This document shows, in pieces, positions 36,942 through 45,101 of a DNA stretch of 64,000 nucleotides; position 1 is the first letter of the stretch; each line of letters starts with the position of its first letter. Position numbers and translations under genes: made by a program. Under the pieces are notes generated by a model. The model had not been told where the DNA came from, ran no database searches, and saw only the letters and a list, made by a program, of their open reading frames with translations. This stretch comes from Nocardioides nematodiphilus (GTDB lineage: Bacteria > Actinomycetota > Actinomycetes > Propionibacteriales > Nocardioidaceae): the NCBI RefSeq assembly GCF_020216525.1, contig NZ_JAIWOY010000004.1, forward strand, positions 1 through 64,000. Direction: 5' to 3'.

Positions 36942-37729
36942 TGGACCTGACCACTGTGACCGGCCATCGCCGCGCGACCGGACGTGCCGATCTGGCGCTC
37001 ACGCCCGGCGAGACGTACCTCGCCGGCGGCACCTGGCTCTTCTCCGAGCCGCAGCCCGGCCTCACCGGCCTCGTCGATCTGGGCTCACTGGGCTGGGCGC
37101 CGCTCGAGGAGCTGTCGTCGGGCGGGGTGCGGATCGGCGCCACCTGCACGATCGCGCAGCTCCACGCCTGGCCGTGGCCGAGCGCCGTCGCCGATCTGGT
37201 CGGGCAGTGCGCCGACTCGCTGCTGATGTCCTTCAAGGTCCAGCACGCGGCGACCGTCGGCGGCAACGTCTGCCTGGCCCTTCCGGCCGGCGCGATGATC
37301 GCGCTGCTCACCGCACTCGACGCGGAGGCCGTGATCTGGACCCCCGACGGCGGCGAGCGCCGGGAGCCGGTCGCCACGCTCGTACGCGACCCCGGCCTCA
37401 CCTCCCTGACCCGCGGCGAGGTGCTGCGCGCCCTCGAGGTCGCCCCCGCGGCGCTGGCCGCGTCGTACGCCTTCGCCCGGATCGCGCTGACCCCGTACGG
37501 ACGCACCTCGGCGATGGTGATCGCCCGGCGCGACGCGCGCGGCGCGACGCTCACCATCGCCGGCTCGACGCCACGCCCGCTCGTGCTCGAGGTCGCCTCG
37601 GAGGCCGAGGTCGGTGCCGCGATCGACACGATCCACGAGTGGTACGCCGACCCCCACGGCGCGCCTGACTGGCGCGCGGCGATGACCCGCCGCCTCGCCG
37701 TCGAGACGGTCTGCCGGGTGCTGTCATGA
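36941..37729 (+). CDS. Xanthine dehydrogenase FAD-binding subunit
   Basis: 262 aa molybdopterin-dehydrogenase FAD domain. The AGGTWLF loop near residue 28 and VQHAATVGGNVCLALP bind FAD. It passes electrons from the iron-sulfur domain of the next gene to NAD or another acceptor. ATG overlaps the regulator stop (TGATG), and its stop overlaps the start of the next subunit by 4 nt. Confidence 0.88.
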   Translation: MDLTTVTGHRRATGRADLALTPGETYLAGGTWLFSEPQPGLTGLVDLGSLGWAPLEELSSGGVRIGATCTIAQLHAWPWPSAVADLVGQCADSLLMSFKVQHAATVGGNVCLALPAGAMIALLTALDAEAVIWTPDGGERREPVATLVRDPGLTSLTRGEVLRALEVAPAALAASYAFARIALTPYGRTSAMVIARRDARGATLTIAGSTPRPLVLEVASEAEVGAAIDTIHEWYADPHGAPDWRAAMTRRLAVETVCRVLS

Positions 37730-40383
37730 GGCTCAACGGAGTGCCCGTGGAGGCCTCGCCCGCGCCCGGGCAGTGCCTGCGGACCTGGATCCGCGCCCAG
37801 GGCGACACCTCGGTGAAGAAGGGCTGCGATGCCGGCGACTGCGGCGCCTGCACCGTCCTGCTCGACGGCGCGCCCGTGCACTCCTGCATCACGCCCGCAC
37901 TGCGGGCGACGGGCGCCGAGGTGACCACGGCCGCAGGGCTCGGCACCCCCGAGGAGCTCTCGCCGGTCCAGCGCCGCTTCGTCGAGGCGGCCGGCTTCCA
38001 GTGCGGCTTCTGCACCCCGGGCTGGGTGGTGACCGCCAGCGCCCTGGCCGGCCCCGACGGGACCGTCGAGGTCGATGACCCCGAGCGAACCTTCAAGGGC
38101 AACCTGTGCCGCTGCACCGGCTACCGCTCGATCCGCGACGCCCTCACCGGCACCTGCAACACGGCGCCCGGGGCCGTGGGCGCAGAGGTCTTCGGCACCT
38201 CGCTGCCGGCGCCGGCCGGTCCGCGTGTCGTGTGCGGCGCCGAGCCGTTCACCCTCGACCTGGCCGACACCGACGTCCTGCACATGCGGCTGGTCCGCAG
38301 CCCGTACGCGCACGCCCGCATCACCGCAATCGACACCACCGCGGCGGAGGCGGTCGAGGGGGTCGTGCTGGTGCTGACCCCCGACGACGACCCCGGCGTG
38401 CTCTTCTCCACCGCCCGGCACCAGAGCCGCGAGGACGACCCGGACGACACCTTGATCCTCGACCGGGTGGTGCGCCACATCGGCCAGCGGGTGGCGGCGG
38501 TGGTCGCCGAGTCCGCGGCCGCCGCCGACCGCGCGGCCGCCCTCGTCGCGGTCACCTACGAGGTGCTGCCCTCGGTGCTGCATCCGTACGCGGCCCGGCT
38601 CCCCGGCGCCCCGCTGCTGCACGGCGAGAAGCACGACAGCCGGATCGCCGACCCCGGACGCAACGTCGTCGCGCAGAGCCACGGCGAGGTGGGCGACGTG
38701 GCACTCGGGCTGCGCACCGCGGCCCACCGCGTCACCGGCACCTGGCAGACGGCCCGGGTCAGCCACGTCGCCCTGGAGACCCACGGCGGGCGGGCCTGGA
38801 TCGCCGAGGACGGCACCCTCGTCGTGCGCACCAGCACGCAGGTGCCGTTCCTCGTACGTGACGAGCTGGCCCACATCCTCAAGCGCGACCCGGACACCGT
38901 GCGCGTCCTGGCCGCCCGCGTCGGCGGCGGGTTCGGCGGCAAGCAGGAGATGCTCGTCGAGGACGTGCTCGCCCTCGCGGCGGTCCGGCTCGAGGCGCAC
39001 GGCATCCGCCGCCCGGTCCAGCTCGAGCTCAGCCGCGAGGAGGTGCTCGCAACCACTCCGATGCGCCACCCGATGCGGGTCGGCGTCGAGCTCGGCGCCG
39101 ACGCCGACGGGGTGCTGACGGCGCTGAAGGTCGACGTGCTGAGCGACACGGGCGCGTACGGGAACCACGGCCCCGGCGTGATGTTCCACGGCTGCCACGA
39201 GTCGATCGCGATCTATCGCTGCGCCAACAAGCGCCTCGACGCGGAGGCGGTGTACACCAACAACGTCCCCAGCGGTGCGTTCCGCGGCTACGGCCTGGGC
39301 CAGGTGATCTTCGCGATCGAGTCCGCGATGGACGAGCTCGCCCGGAAGGTGGGCATCAGCCCGTACGAGATCCGCCGGCGCAACGTGGTCGTGCCGGGCG
39401 ACGACTTCGTCGTCAACGGACCCGCGGGCGGCGATCTGGTCTTCGGCTCGTACGGACTCGACCAGTGCCTCGACCTGGCCGAGCAGGCGCTCACCTCCGA
39501 TCCGTCGCCCGACCCCGCTGTGCCGGAGGGCTGGCGGACCGGCGAGGGCATGGCGGTCGCGATGATCGCGACCATCCCTCCGCGCGGCCACTACTCCACC
39601 GCACGCGTGACGATGCACCCCGACGGCACCGCGTCGGTCAGCGTCGGGACCGCGGAGTTCGGCAACGGCACCGCGACCGTGCACGTCCAGATCGTCGCCG
39701 AGGAGCTCGGGATCTCCCCCGCCGAGGTCCGGCTGGTCGCCTCCGACACCGCCACCTCCGCCTACGACTCCGGAGCCTTCGGGTCGACCGGATCCGTGGT
39801 CGCCGGGATGGCGGTGGCCCAGGCGGCGCGCTCGCTGGCGGCTGCGCTCGAGGGACTCGACGGCCCGCCGGCCGAGGACGTCTGGGCGGAGGCCGAGCAC
39901 ACCGGCTCCCCCCGGTCGGTCGCGTTCAACGTCCACGCCGTCCGGGTCGCGGTCGACCCCGGCACCGGCGAGGTCCGGCTGCTGCGCAGCGTCCAGGCCG
40001 TCGATGCTGGCCGGGTGATCAACCCCGAGCAGCTGCGCGGGCAGGTCGAGGGTGGCGTCGCCCAGGCGATCGGGACCGCCCTGCAGGAGGAGCTGGTGCT
40101 CGCCGACGGCGAAGTGGTGACCCGCGTGCTGCGTCACTACCGGGTGCCGCAGATCGGCGACGTCCCCGTCACGGAGGTCCTCTTTGCCGACACCGTCGAC
40201 ACGCTCGGCCCGCGCGGCGCGAAGTCGATGAGCGAGGCCCCGTACAACCCGGTCGCGCCCGCGATCGCCAACGCCATCCGCGACGCGCTCGGCGTACGAC
40301 CGCACGAGCTGCCGATGAGCCGCGATCGGATCTGGCGCCTGACCGCGGCCCTCTTCCCCACCACCTCCGAGGAGACCCGATGA
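37726..40383 (+). CDS. Xanthine dehydrogenase, fused [2Fe-2S] and molybdopterin subunits
   Basis: 885 aa. The N-terminal 160 residues hold two [2Fe-2S] sites: C34, C39, C42, C54 and C93, C96, C128, C130. The rest is the molybdopterin domain (GGGFGGKQEM, GAFRGYG, YDSGAFGSTGS, and the active-site glutamate in GAKSMSEAPYN). Enzymes of this class oxidise hypoxanthine and xanthine to urate. In B. subtilis these are separate PucE and PucD chains; here they are one polypeptide while FAD remains separate. No XdhC-type cofactor maturation gene is seen in the window. Confidence 0.88.
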   Translation: MRLNGVPVEASPAPGQCLRTWIRAQGDTSVKKGCDAGDCGACTVLLDGAPVHSCITPALRATGAEVTTAAGLGTPEELSPVQRRFVEAAGFQCGFCTPGWVVTASALAGPDGTVEVDDPERTFKGNLCRCTGYRSIRDALTGTCNTAPGAVGAEVFGTSLPAPAGPRVVCGAEPFTLDLADTDVLHMRLVRSPYAHARITAIDTTAAEAVEGVVLVLTPDDDPGVLFSTARHQSREDDPDDTLILDRVVRHIGQRVAAVVAESAAAADRAAALVAVTYEVLPSVLHPYAARLPGAPLLHGEKHDSRIADPGRNVVAQSHGEVGDVALGLRTAAHRVTGTWQTARVSHVALETHGGRAWIAEDGTLVVRTSTQVPFLVRDELAHILKRDPDTVRVLAARVGGGFGGKQEMLVEDVLALAAVRLEAHGIRRPVQLELSREEVLATTPMRHPMRVGVELGADADGVLTALKVDVLSDTGAYGNHGPGVMFHGCHESIAIYRCANKRLDAEAVYTNNVPSGAFRGYGLGQVIFAIESAMDELARKVGISPYEIRRRNVVVPGDDFVVNGPAGGDLVFGSYGLDQCLDLAEQALTSDPSPDPAVPEGWRTGEGMAVAMIATIPPRGHYSTARVTMHPDGTASVSVGTAEFGNGTATVHVQIVAEELGISPAEVRLVASDTATSAYDSGAFGSTGSVVAGMAVAQAARSLAAALEGLDGPPAEDVWAEAEHTGSPRSVAFNVHAVRVAVDPGTGEVRLLRSVQAVDAGRVINPEQLRGQVEGGVAQAIGTALQEELVLADGEVVTRVLRHYRVPQIGDVPVTEVLFADTVDTLGPRGAKSMSEAPYNPVAPAIANAIRDALGVRPHELPMSRDRIWRLTAALFPTTSEETR

Positions 40384-40922
40384 GCCCCACGAACGATGTC
40401 GAGATCACCGCCCCGATCGACACGGGGAGCAACCTCGAGGACGCGGCCTGGTTGCAGCAGGTCATCGACCTGGCCGTCGCCAACGTCGCCGCGGGCGGCG
40501 GCCCTTTCGGCGCCCTGATCGTGCGCGACGGCGAGCTGCTCGCGCCGGGCGTCAACCGGGTCACCCGGGACCTCGACCCGACCTCGCACGCCGAGGTCTG
40601 CGCGATCCGCGCCGCCTGCGAGCAGATCGGCGACTTCTCCCTCGACGGCTGCGTCCTCTACACGTCGTGCGAGCCGTGCCCGATGTGTCTCGCGGCCTCG
40701 CTGTGGGCGCGCCTGGACCGCGTCGTCTACGCGGCCGACCGCCACGATGCGGCCGACGGCGGCTTCGATGACCGCACCTTCTACGACCTGTTCGGCGGCG
40801 AGGCCGGCGGGCACGCGGCCGAGCGTCTCGGCTGGCCGTTGGTCGTGCACGCCGTGCCGCTCGAGACCCGACGCGCTCCGTTCGAGGCCTGGTTGGCGAA
40901 GGCGGACCGGACGGACTACTGA
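40380..40922 (+). CDS. Guanine deaminase-like nucleobase deaminase
   Basis: 180 aa cytidine-deaminase-superfamily protein. Zinc and catalytic residues are H70-A-E72 and P99-C100-x2-C103. The conserved N-terminal GGGPFGALIV and the length match GuaD-type guanine deaminases rather than tRNA adenosine deaminase TadA. Guanine to xanthine would feed the dehydrogenase encoded just upstream (4-nt ATGA overlap). Last gene of the operon before repeat array C. Confidence 0.85.
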   Translation: MSPTNDVEITAPIDTGSNLEDAAWLQQVIDLAVANVAAGGGPFGALIVRDGELLAPGVNRVTRDLDPTSHAEVCAIRAACEQIGDFSLDGCVLYTSCEPCPMCLAASLWARLDRVVYAADRHDAADGGFDDRTFYDLFGGEAGGHAAERLGWPLVVHAVPLETRRAPFEAWLAKADRTDY

Positions 40923-40976
40923 GGGCACGGCAACCGCCAGCGCTCGATCGTCACCGCGGCCTGATCGACACCACGC

Positions 40977-41202
40977 TGACTCGGCCCTCCCGCACCGCTG
41001 ACCTGGCCCTCCCGCACCGCTGACCTGGCCCTCCCGCACCGCTGACCTGGCCCTCCCGCACCGGTGACTCGGCCCGCGCGCGGGCCGAGTCGGCGATGTC
41101 GGAGGGCCGAGTTGGTCGTGCACGAGGGCCGAGTCGGCGGCGTTCGAGGGCCGAGTCGGCGATGTCGGAGGGCCGAGTCAGCGGCGTCCGAGGGCCGAGT
41201 CA
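40977..41202. repeat. Inverted tandem array C of the 22-bp unit (5 forward + 6 reverse) with a perfect palindrome at the centre
   Basis: Forward cores start at 40979, 41001, 41023, 41045 and 41067 and reverse cores at 41080, 41102, 41124, 41146, 41168 and 41190, all 22 bp apart. Three forward units (41001-41066) are identical. The halves meet in a 26-bp perfect palindrome at 41066-41091 with no unpaired centre. All five forward units contain TGA, in three different frames. The DUF1275 stop (41200-41202) lies in the last unit. The 54 bp before the array (40923-40976) contain nothing recognisable. Confidence 0.92.
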
Positions 41203-41898
41203 GCGGTGGGCGCGGTCGTGCAGGTCGCCGAGCCAGGTGGCCAGGGCGATCACCACACCGGCGAGCAGGAGGCCCGCGCCGGTGTGCCACTTCAGCAGTG
41301 CCGCACCGGCGACGGCGCCCGCGATGATCGCGAGCACCGCGATCGCGCGGCGGGCCGTACCCCCGCCCTTGCCGCTGCCGAAGTACGAGTCCGCGGCGAG
41401 GCCGGTGATGGTGGAGGTGACCACCACCGTGGTCACGTCCTTGACCGCGACCAGGCGAGCAGCGGCCGCCTGGAGTCCCATCGCGAGTGCCGCGATGGTG
41501 GTCACGGTGATCTCCTCGGCCCGCGACGGCGTGCGCTCATCGACCAGGAGCAGGCCGAGCCCGAGGGCGAGCATGAGGAAGGCGACGAGCCCGAAGATCG
41601 CGGTCGTACGCCCGTGCCAGCTGCGGTCGGCCCGCTTGAGGGTACGGCCGGCGATCGCGGCACCGGTCATGAAGCCGAGCAGCGCGAGGGCGGGGCCGAG
41701 CACCGGGAGCCCGGAGCCGCCCACCAGCGCCATGCCGAGGACGACGACGTTGCCGGTCATGTTGCCGGTGAAGACCTTGCCGAGACCGAGGTAGCCGACC
41801 GCGTCGTTGACGCCGGTGGTGAAGGTCAGCACCAGCATCAGCCACAGGTGCATCCGCTCGGTCGGGACGGCGACGATCCGCTCGCGCAGCGCCCTCAT
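41200..41898 (-). CDS. DUF1275 (YoaK) membrane protein
   Basis: 232 aa with about six membrane helices. The DUF1275 signature is in the first helix region: GVNDAVGYLGLGKVFTGNMT. Function is unknown in the family. The ATG overlaps the TetR stop by 4 nt (ATGA), so both are co-translated; the TetR regulator and SMR transporter nearby suggest a role in export or stress. The stop codon lies in repeat array C. Confidence 0.85.
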   Translation of the reverse strand: MRALRERIVAVPTERMHLWLMLVLTFTTGVNDAVGYLGLGKVFTGNMTGNVVVLGMALVGGSGLPVLGPALALLGFMTGAAIAGRTLKRADRSWHGRTTAIFGLVAFLMLALGLGLLLVDERTPSRAEEITVTTIAALAMGLQAAAARLVAVKDVTTVVVTSTITGLAADSYFGSGKGGGTARRAIAVLAIIAGAVAGAALLKWHTGAGLLLAGVVIALATWLGDLHDRAHR

Positions 41899-42446
41899 GC
41901 GGCGGCCAGCGCTTCCGCCGCGACCGCGAGGTCGTCGACGCCGCGGAAGAGCTCGTCGGGCTTGTCGGTGGCCAGGTCGAGATGGAAGCCGAAGAGCGAG
42001 GAGTCGACCAACGTCACCACGCGGGCGACCCGTGCCTGCTCGGCGCCGCAGCGGACGAGGTAGCGCTCCAGGGCCTCGGACCAGCGCTGGTTGGCCTCCC
42101 GGACGACGGAGCGGTACGGCTCCTGGCCGATCAGGCCGCTCGCGGCGGCCTGGACGTAGACGTCGAGACAGCTGTGCAGCGGCTCCTCGAGGAACGCCTG
42201 CCACAGCTGGTTGACGCCCGCCCGTACGCCCTCCGCGGCCGGCAGCCGGTCGACGGCCGCCGTCGAGCGGTCCGAGGTGCGCGCGACCACGGCGGCGACG
42301 AGCTCGTCGCGGCTACGGAAGTGGTAGAGCAGCATCCGGTCGCTGGTGCCGATGGCAGCGGCGACGGGGCGCAGGGTCAGGCCGATGAGGCCGTGCTGAC
42401 GGACGTGGTCGGTGACCTGGTCCAGCAGCTCGTCGCGACGAGTCAC
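41895..42446 (-). CDS. TetR-family transcriptional regulator
   Basis: 183 aa from GTG 42446. An N-terminal HTH (GLIGLTLRPVAAAIGTSDRM) and the motif LYHFRSRDELVAAVV are typical of TetR; the C-terminal ligand domain is unremarkable. TACTGT ends 5 nt upstream, so it is probably leaderless. Divergent from the SMR gene across two inverted repeats that are likely its operators. It is expected to repress itself, DUF1275 and the SMR transporter. Confidence 0.88.
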   Translation of the reverse strand: MTRRDELLDQVTDHVRQHGLIGLTLRPVAAAIGTSDRMLLYHFRSRDELVAAVVARTSDRSTAAVDRLPAAEGVRAGVNQLWQAFLEEPLHSCLDVYVQAAASGLIGQEPYRSVVREANQRWSEALERYLVRCGAEQARVARVVTLVDSSLFGFHLDLATDKPDELFRGVDDLAVAAEALAAA

Positions 42447-42468
42447 GGGCGACAGTATGCCAAAGCTC

Positions 42469-42512
42469 GTAGCGGGTGCTACAGTCGAGGTCACCAATGT
42501 AGCGAGCGCTTC
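42469..42512. promoter_or_regulatory. Two putative TetR operators in the divergent promoter
   Basis: GTAGC-GGGT-GCTAC (42469-42482) is a perfect 5-bp inverted repeat; GTAGC-GAGC-GCTTC (42499-42512) repeats it with one mismatch, 30 bp further on. The first covers TACAGT (42480-42485), a candidate -10 for the SMR gene, and lies upstream of the TetR -10 (TACTGT, 42457-42452). Confidence 0.62.
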
Positions 42513-42535
42513 ATACAAGAAGCAGAGAAAGTGTT

Positions 42536-42874
42536 GTGAGAATCGTGTTCGTCGCAGTCACGCTACTGATGGCGGCCATCGGCTGTGAGGTCGGCGCGAC
42601 CGCCGTCCTCCCCCGCACCCAGTCCTTCCACCACGTCGGCTGGTCCGTCGTGGTGGTCGCCGGATACGTCATCGCCACCTGGTTGATGGCGATCGTCGTC
42701 AAGACCCTGCCCCTCGGCGTCACGTACGCCACCTGGGCCGGCCTCGGCACCGTCGCGGTGGTCGGGATCAGCTGGCTCTCCGGCGAGGAGCTGTCGCTGG
42801 TGAAGGTGCTGGCGGTCGGCGCGATCGTCGGCGGGGTGATCGCGCTCAACGTCGGCAGCACGCACGCCGCCTGA
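42536..42874 (+). CDS. Small multidrug resistance (SMR) family transporter
   Basis: 112 aa with four membrane helices, the standard size of EmrE/Gdx proteins. The essential membrane-embedded glutamate is E18 in AAIGCEVGATAVL; the second half has VTYATWAGLGTVAVV as in SMR pumps. GTG start with a weak AGAGAAAG ribosome site. It is a single gene, so a homodimer is expected. The substrate (guanidinium or quaternary cation) is not determined. Confidence 0.88.
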   Translation: MRIVFVAVTLLMAAIGCEVGATAVLPRTQSFHHVGWSVVVVAGYVIATWLMAIVVKTLPLGVTYATWAGLGTVAVVGISWLSGEELSLVKVLAVGAIVGGVIALNVGSTHAA

Positions 42875-42932
42875 GCCGCGAGCGCCGGACGCCGAGGCGC
42901 TGCGCGCCTGGCCCCGTGCTCGCGGCGCCTCA
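42873..42932. terminator. Nested hairpins between convergent SMR and Rieske genes
   Basis: CCGCGAGC (42876-42883) pairs with GCTCGCGG (42918-42925), and inside it AGGCGC (42895-42900) pairs with GCGCCT (42904-42909) across a 3-nt loop. Both stop codons (42872-42874 and 42930-42932) flank the structure. It is likely a bidirectional terminator. Confidence 0.55.
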
Positions 42933-43271
42933 GGCCTCCGGCGACTCGTTCGGGAAGAGGTAGATCTCCCCGTCGCGGACCTCGACCTTGTGCGCCACCG
43001 TGTCGACGGTCGCGGGCAGGCCCGAGACCTTGCCGTTCTTCAGGCAGAAGCGCGAGGCGTGCACCGGGCACTCGACGTACCCGTCCTCGACGTAGCCGTC
43101 CGAGAGCGAGGCGATCGCGTGGGTGCAGGTGTCGTTGAGCGCGTACACGGTGCCATCGGTGTCGCGCAGCAGCGCGATGTCGTCCTCGGTGCCGGTGACG
43201 TCGCTGGAGATCTGCAGGCCCTCCTCGACGGAGAGATCGTCCAGGCTGGCGACGCGGATTCCGGTGCTCAT
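42930..43271 (-). CDS. Rieske [2Fe-2S] ferredoxin
   Basis: 113 aa. The Rieske ligands are C49-T-H51 and C68-P-V-H71. Length fits NirD-like or dioxygenase ferredoxins. ATG 43271 is preferred because AAGGA lies 5 nt upstream; a GTG one codon earlier is possible. It lies 23 nt behind the flavoprotein gene in the same direction and could be its electron donor or acceptor; no oxygenase subunit is in the window. Confidence 0.87.
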   Translation of the reverse strand: MSTGIRVASLDDLSVEEGLQISSDVTGTEDDIALLRDTDGTVYALNDTCTHAIASLSDGYVEDGYVECPVHASRFCLKNGKVSGLPATVDTVAHKVEVRDGEIYLFPNESPEA

Positions 43272-43294
43272 CACATTCCTTCTACGTAGGGCGC

Positions 43295-44986
43295 TCAGAC
43301 CGCGGCAGCAGCGGCGCGGCCGGCGGTGCGGCCGCTGAAGAGGCAGCCGCCCAGGAAGGTACCTTCGAGCGCGTTGTAGCCCATCATCCCGCCCCCGCCG
43401 AAGCCGTTGACCTCGCCCGCCGCGTAGAGGCCGGGCAGCGGCAGGCCGTCGGAGGTCAGGCAGCGGCCGGAGAGGTCGGTCTCGAGCCCGCCGAGGGTCT
43501 TGCGCGACAGGATGTGCAGCTTGACCGCGATCAGCGGACCTCCCTCGCCACTGCCGCCGGCGTCGCCGAGAATCTTGTGCGGCTTGGCGACCCGCGACAC
43601 CTTGTCGCCGAGGTAGTGCCGCGCCGAGTACATCGCGGTGATCTGGGCGTCCTTGGCGAACGAGTTGTCGATCTGGCTGTCGCGCGCCTCGATCAGCCGG
43701 CGCAGCGCGACCTCGTCGATCTGCGGACCCTCGGGCGCGACGCCGGCCAGCCGGTTCATCCCCGCGACCAGCTCCGTCAGGCTCGAGGCGACGACGAAGT
43801 CCTCACCGTGCTCCATGAACGCGTGCACCGGGCCGGGGCCCTTGCGGGCGCGGTCGATGACGCCGCGCACCGACTTGCCGGTCATGTCGGGGTTCTGCTC
43901 GGAGCCCGACAGCGCGAACTCCTTGTTGATGATCGACTCGGTCAGCACGAACCACGAGTAGTCGTACCCGGTGGTGCGCAGGTGCTTGAGCGTGCCGAGG
44001 GTGTCGAAGCCGGGGAAGTTCGGCGCCGGGAGCCGCGCGCCGGTCGCGTCCAGCCACAGCGAGGACGGGCCCGGCAGGATCCGGATGCCGTGGTTCTCCC
44101 AGATCGGGTCCCAGTTGCGGATGCCCTCGACGTAGTGCCACATCCGGTCGCGGTTGATCACGCGGGCCCCGGTCGCCTCGGTGATCGCGATCATCCGGCC
44201 GTCGACGTGCGCGGGCACGCCGGAGACCATCGACGCCGGCGGCCCACCCAGGCGCGCCGGCCACGACTTGCGTACGAGGTCGTGGTTGCCGCCGATGCCG
44301 CCCGAGGTCACGATCGTGGCCTGGGCGCGCAGCTCGAAGTCGCCGACGACCTCGCGCGAGGAGGCGACCCCGCGCTCGACCGCGCTCGGCTCCAGCACCG
44401 CACCCCGCACGCCGACGCAGGCGCCGCCCTCGACGATGAGCTCGTCGACGCGGTGACGGAACGCGAACCGGATCCGCCCGGTCGCGACGTGCGCCCGCAC
44501 GCGCGCCTCGAACGGCGCCACGATGCCCGGGCCGGTCCCCCACGTGATGTGGAAGCGCGGCACGGAGTTGCCATGCCCGTCGGCGCGGCCGTCGCCGCGC
44601 TCGGCCCAGCCGACCACCGGGAAGACGCGGTGCCCCATCTCCCGCAGCCAGGATCGCTTCTCCCCGGCCGCGAAGTCGAGGTAGGCCTCGGCCCAGCGAC
44701 GCGGCCACAGGTCCTCGTCGCGGTCGAACTGCGCCGAGCCCATCCAGTCCTGTGTCGCCAGCTCGATCGAGTCCTTGATGCCCATCCGGCGCTGCTCGGG
44801 GCTGTCGACGAAGAAGAGACCGCCCAGGCTCCAGAACGCCTGGCCGCCCAGCGACTGCTCCGGCTCCTGGTCGACCAGCAGCACCGAACGCCCCGCATCG
44901 GCGGCCTCGGCGGCGGCGACCAGGCCGGCCAGGCCCGCGCCGACCACGATGATGTCTGTCTGGTGACTCTGAGTGACCTGGGTCAT
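43295..44986 (-). CDS. FAD-binding dehydrogenase (flavocytochrome c/KstD-type)
   Basis: 563 aa. The N-terminal dinucleotide-binding motif is IIVVGAGLAGLVAAAEAADA with an acidic strand end VDQEPEQS; the C-terminal FAD motif is LYAAGEVNGFGGGGMMGYNA. This pattern defines the fumarate reductase/3-ketosteroid dehydrogenase-type flavoproteins; the exact substrate is unknown. CAAGAT ends 7 nt before the ATG. The Rieske protein follows it in the same operon. Confidence 0.85.
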   Translation of the reverse strand: MTQVTQSHQTDIIVVGAGLAGLVAAAEAADAGRSVLLVDQEPEQSLGGQAFWSLGGLFFVDSPEQRRMGIKDSIELATQDWMGSAQFDRDEDLWPRRWAEAYLDFAAGEKRSWLREMGHRVFPVVGWAERGDGRADGHGNSVPRFHITWGTGPGIVAPFEARVRAHVATGRIRFAFRHRVDELIVEGGACVGVRGAVLEPSAVERGVASSREVVGDFELRAQATIVTSGGIGGNHDLVRKSWPARLGGPPASMVSGVPAHVDGRMIAITEATGARVINRDRMWHYVEGIRNWDPIWENHGIRILPGPSSLWLDATGARLPAPNFPGFDTLGTLKHLRTTGYDYSWFVLTESIINKEFALSGSEQNPDMTGKSVRGVIDRARKGPGPVHAFMEHGEDFVVASSLTELVAGMNRLAGVAPEGPQIDEVALRRLIEARDSQIDNSFAKDAQITAMYSARHYLGDKVSRVAKPHKILGDAGGSGEGGPLIAVKLHILSRKTLGGLETDLSGRCLTSDGLPLPGLYAAGEVNGFGGGGMMGYNALEGTFLGGCLFSGRTAGRAAAAAV

Positions 44987-45101
44987 GGCGCCGATCTTGG
45001 CACGAGTGGGCCGTCCGTTACCGACGGGTACCCATCGAACTTCGCCGAGAGTTCCGCTCGCGTTGGTGCCACGCGGTCGCCGGAGACGGGAGGTTGCTCC
45101 C

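Noticed and set aside
42930..44986. Rieske plus flavoprotein as a complete dioxygenase system
   Set aside because: No oxygenase alpha or beta subunit is nearby, and the flavoprotein is of the KstD/fumarate reductase type rather than a ferredoxin reductase.
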